34,158 nt of DNA from Porticoccus sp033791605 (GTDB lineage Bacteria; Pseudomonadota; Gammaproteobacteria; Pseudomonadales; Porticoccaceae): NCBI GenBank assembly GCA_033791605.1, contig JASJGJ010000011.1, positions 1-34,158 of the forward strand, in the 5' to 3' direction. The position numbers and the translations under genes are program-made. The notes beneath the pieces were generated by a model that saw only the letters and a program-made list of their open reading frames with translations, was not told the DNA's origin and searched no databases. Shown here piece by piece: positions 32,551 to 34,158 of this stretch; the stretch's first letter is position 1; each line of letters starts with the position of its first letter.

Positions 32551-33759
32551 ATGAAACCGCCCCTGCTTTTTCTTTGTCATCGCATTCCCTATCCGCCCAA
32601 TAAGGGCGATAAAATACGTTCATATCACCTTTTAAAGTACCTTTGTCAGCATTATCAGGTTTATCTGGGTACGTTTGTTGATGATCCTGAAGATTGGCAA
32701 TATCAGCCGTTGATTGCGGATATGTGTGCAGAGAGCTGCTTTATTAAGCTGGAACCACACAGAGCCAAATTGAAAAGTATGATCGGTTTCATTTCCGGTC
32801 AAGCCCTAACATTGCCCTATTACAAAAATAGGACGCTTGATCGTTGGGTTAAAGAAAAAACAGAGCAGCATAAAATAGAAAAATTGGTGGTGTACTCTTC
32901 GGCCATGGCGCAGTACACCATGACTAGAGATTTTGGCTTTGAAAACACCGTGATCGATTTTGTCGATATTGACTCTGACAAATGGCAGCAGTACTCGACT
33001 CGTAAAAAATGGCCATTGAGCTGGGTGTATCGCAGAGAAGGAAAAAAGCTGTTAACTTTTGAGCAAAAAGTTGCGTCCAGTTTTGATAGTAGCTTATTTG
33101 TTTCTTCAGCCGAGGCCGACATGTTTAAGCGATTGTGTCCTCTGTCGGCCAAAAAGATCAGTTTTTATAACAATGGTGTGGATACAGGCTATTTTTCTCC
33201 AGACATTGATACGCATATTCCCTACCAGTCGACAGAGAAAGTGTTGGTCTTTACCGGTGCGATGGACTACTGGCCTAACATAGATGCTGTGACCTGGTTT
33301 GCAAAAAAAGTGTTTCCTGGTCTTAAAAAGAAGAATCCTGACCTTAGATTTTATATTGTAGGCAGCAACCCAACGGAAGAGGTACAGCGGCTTGGTAATG
33401 GGGCGGATATTGTCGTTACCGGTCGAGTGACTGATGTACGTCCGTACCTTAAGCATGCAACAGCAGCCGTAGCACCAATGAGAATAGCTCGTGGGATACA
33501 GAATAAAGTTTTAGAAGCGATGGCTATGGCTAAGCCGACGATTGTGACGAGCCAGGCATTAGAGGGTATTCGCGCAATCCATGGTCAGGAGGTTCTGTTG
33601 GGTGATGATGAGCAGGCATTGCAGGTGTTGGTTCAAAGTGTCATTAACGGTGAGCATGTGGAAATTGGTGCTAGAGCTAGACAAAAAGTCATGAGTGACT
33701 TCAGTTGGGAGGAAAACTTGCCGATAGTTGGCTCTCACCTAGAAGATGTTACTGATTAA
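32551..33759 (+). CDS. XrtA-system glycosyltransferase, TIGR03087 type
   Basis: A 402-residue GT-B (GT4-like) glycosyltransferase. It starts PPLLFLCHRIPYPPNKGDKIRS, the hallmark of the TIGR03087 family, with an IDFVDIDSDKW segment in the N-terminal domain. VFTGAMDYWPNIDAV begins the nucleotide-sugar half, and VTDVRPYLKHATAAVAPMRIARGIQNKVLEAMAM is the donor-binding motif. The donor and linkage are not predictable. It precedes exosortase A by 17 bases, which is the standard arrangement. Confidence 0.94.
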   Translation: MKPPLLFLCHRIPYPPNKGDKIRSYHLLKYLCQHYQVYLGTFVDDPEDWQYQPLIADMCAESCFIKLEPHRAKLKSMIGFISGQALTLPYYKNRTLDRWVKEKTEQHKIEKLVVYSSAMAQYTMTRDFGFENTVIDFVDIDSDKWQQYSTRKKWPLSWVYRREGKKLLTFEQKVASSFDSSLFVSSAEADMFKRLCPLSAKKISFYNNGVDTGYFSPDIDTHIPYQSTEKVLVFTGAMDYWPNIDAVTWFAKKVFPGLKKKNPDLRFYIVGSNPTEEVQRLGNGADIVVTGRVTDVRPYLKHATAAVAPMRIARGIQNKVLEAMAMAKPTIVTSQALEGIRAIHGQEVLLGDDEQALQVLVQSVINGEHVEIGARARQKVMSDFSWEENLPIVGSHLEDVTD

Positions 33760-33776
33760 TTAGGATGAATAATTCT

Positions 33777-34158
33777 ATGGAAGAGAATCAATCTCCTCAA
33801 GCTCTGCCTCAGGCAAGAGACAATAGAATGCTCTTTAGCATTCTTTCTATTTTTCTATTTGTTTCTATTTTAGGTGTTTTTTACCAAACAACATATTCCA
33901 TGGTTTCTACCTGGATTCGTTCGGAAACCTATACTCATGGGTTTTTGATAATACCCATTACCATTTGGTTGGTGTGGCAAAAGAGAGCGCTGATTTCGTC
34001 TTGTCCCCCAACGCCTAACTACCTTGCCCTGATCCCTTTATCCCTTGCCGGTATTGTTTGGATGCTGGGATACCTAGTAGATGTTTTGGTAGTACAACAA
34101 TTGGCGTTAGTGTCCATGCTGATAGCGGGTTTTCTGGTCGTTATGGGTTTTCGTCTTT
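33777..34158 (+). CDS. xrtA: Exosortase A, N-terminal part (partial, runs off right edge)
   Basis: Exosortase A is the inner-membrane cysteine transpeptidase that sorts PEP-CTERM proteins. The first 127 codons are present: a polar N-terminus, then hydrophobic helices (MLFSILSIFLFVSILGVFY; FLIIPITIWLVWQ; LALIPLSLAGIVWMLGYLV; LALVSMLIAGFLVVMGF), with the characteristic SETYTHGFLIIPI. The catalytic Cys/Arg/His lie beyond the edge. I choose the second ATG (33777), which has AGGA 11 bases upstream; an ATG at 33765 is in frame but overlaps that AGGA. Placement after the TIGR03087 glycosyltransferase supports the call. Confidence 0.9.
   Translation, partial: MEENQSPQALPQARDNRMLFSILSIFLFVSILGVFYQTTYSMVSTWIRSETYTHGFLIIPITIWLVWQKRALISSCPPTPNYLALIPLSLAGIVWMLGYLVDVLVVQQLALVSMLIAGFLVVMGFRL

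Overview
The window is a chromosomal segment of a gammaproteobacterium, probably a marine, Cellvibrionales-like lineage. Evidence for this is the housekeeping order miaB, phoH-like ybeZ, ybeY, ybeX/corC, lnt, leuS, lptE on the minus strand, a DUF1820 gene, and a complete-looking XrtA (exosortase A)/PEP-CTERM exopolysaccharide locus with the PrsK/PrsR two-component pair. Base composition looks moderate by eye; it was not computed. No RNA genes, insertion sequences or CRISPR arrays were seen.

Layout. Positions 1-8704 (minus strand) hold the conserved block for lipoprotein and envelope maturation and for translation and tRNA modification; lptE is cut by the left edge. Positions 8878-10573 hold a DUF1820 gene and a type Ic aspartate aminotransferase, converging on a perfect bidirectional terminator. 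Positions 10694-11868 hold the XrtA-type secretion ATPase, placed far from the main EPS operon and ending at an A9 tract beyond which an 87-codon basic tail is open in the -1 frame. Positions 12036-16606 (plus strand) hold a two-TM mini-protein, a small Tat-signal protein behind a good sigma-54 promoter match, and a cassette of PqqD-like protein, HprK-related kinase A, NTP_transf_5 nucleotidyltransferase and a FemAB/GNAT-like acyltransferase. Positions 16654-19030 (minus) hold a TviB/TviC-like pair making UDP-HexNAc uronic acid. Positions 19349-22799 (plus) hold prsK-prsR. Positions 22897-24306 (minus) hold the EpsB-type priming sugar transferase. From 24705 to the right edge (plus) runs one tightly packed operon: Wza-like export lipoprotein, Wzz-like chain-length protein, tyrosine autokinase, TIGR03016 outer-membrane protein, wecB, DUF3473 deacetylase, FemAB-like protein, TIGR03087 glycosyltransferase and the start of exosortase A.

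How it fits together. TviB/TviC and WecB supply amino-sugar nucleotides (an acidic UDP-HexNAcA and UDP-ManNAc). The priming transferase starts the repeat unit on lipid, glycosyltransferases extend it, and deacetylase and FemAB-like enzymes decorate it. The Wza/Wzz/kinase/outer-membrane set exports it, and exosortase A sorts PEP-CTERM proteins to the same surface. PrsR is a sigma-54 activator, and the best sigma-54 promoter matches in the window lie not in front of the EPS genes but in front of the Tat-protein gene and the PqqD/HprK cassette. The two most interesting points are that cassette with its possible exported substrate, read here as a candidate peptide/protein-modification system, and the A9 frameshift site in the XrtA ATPase gene.
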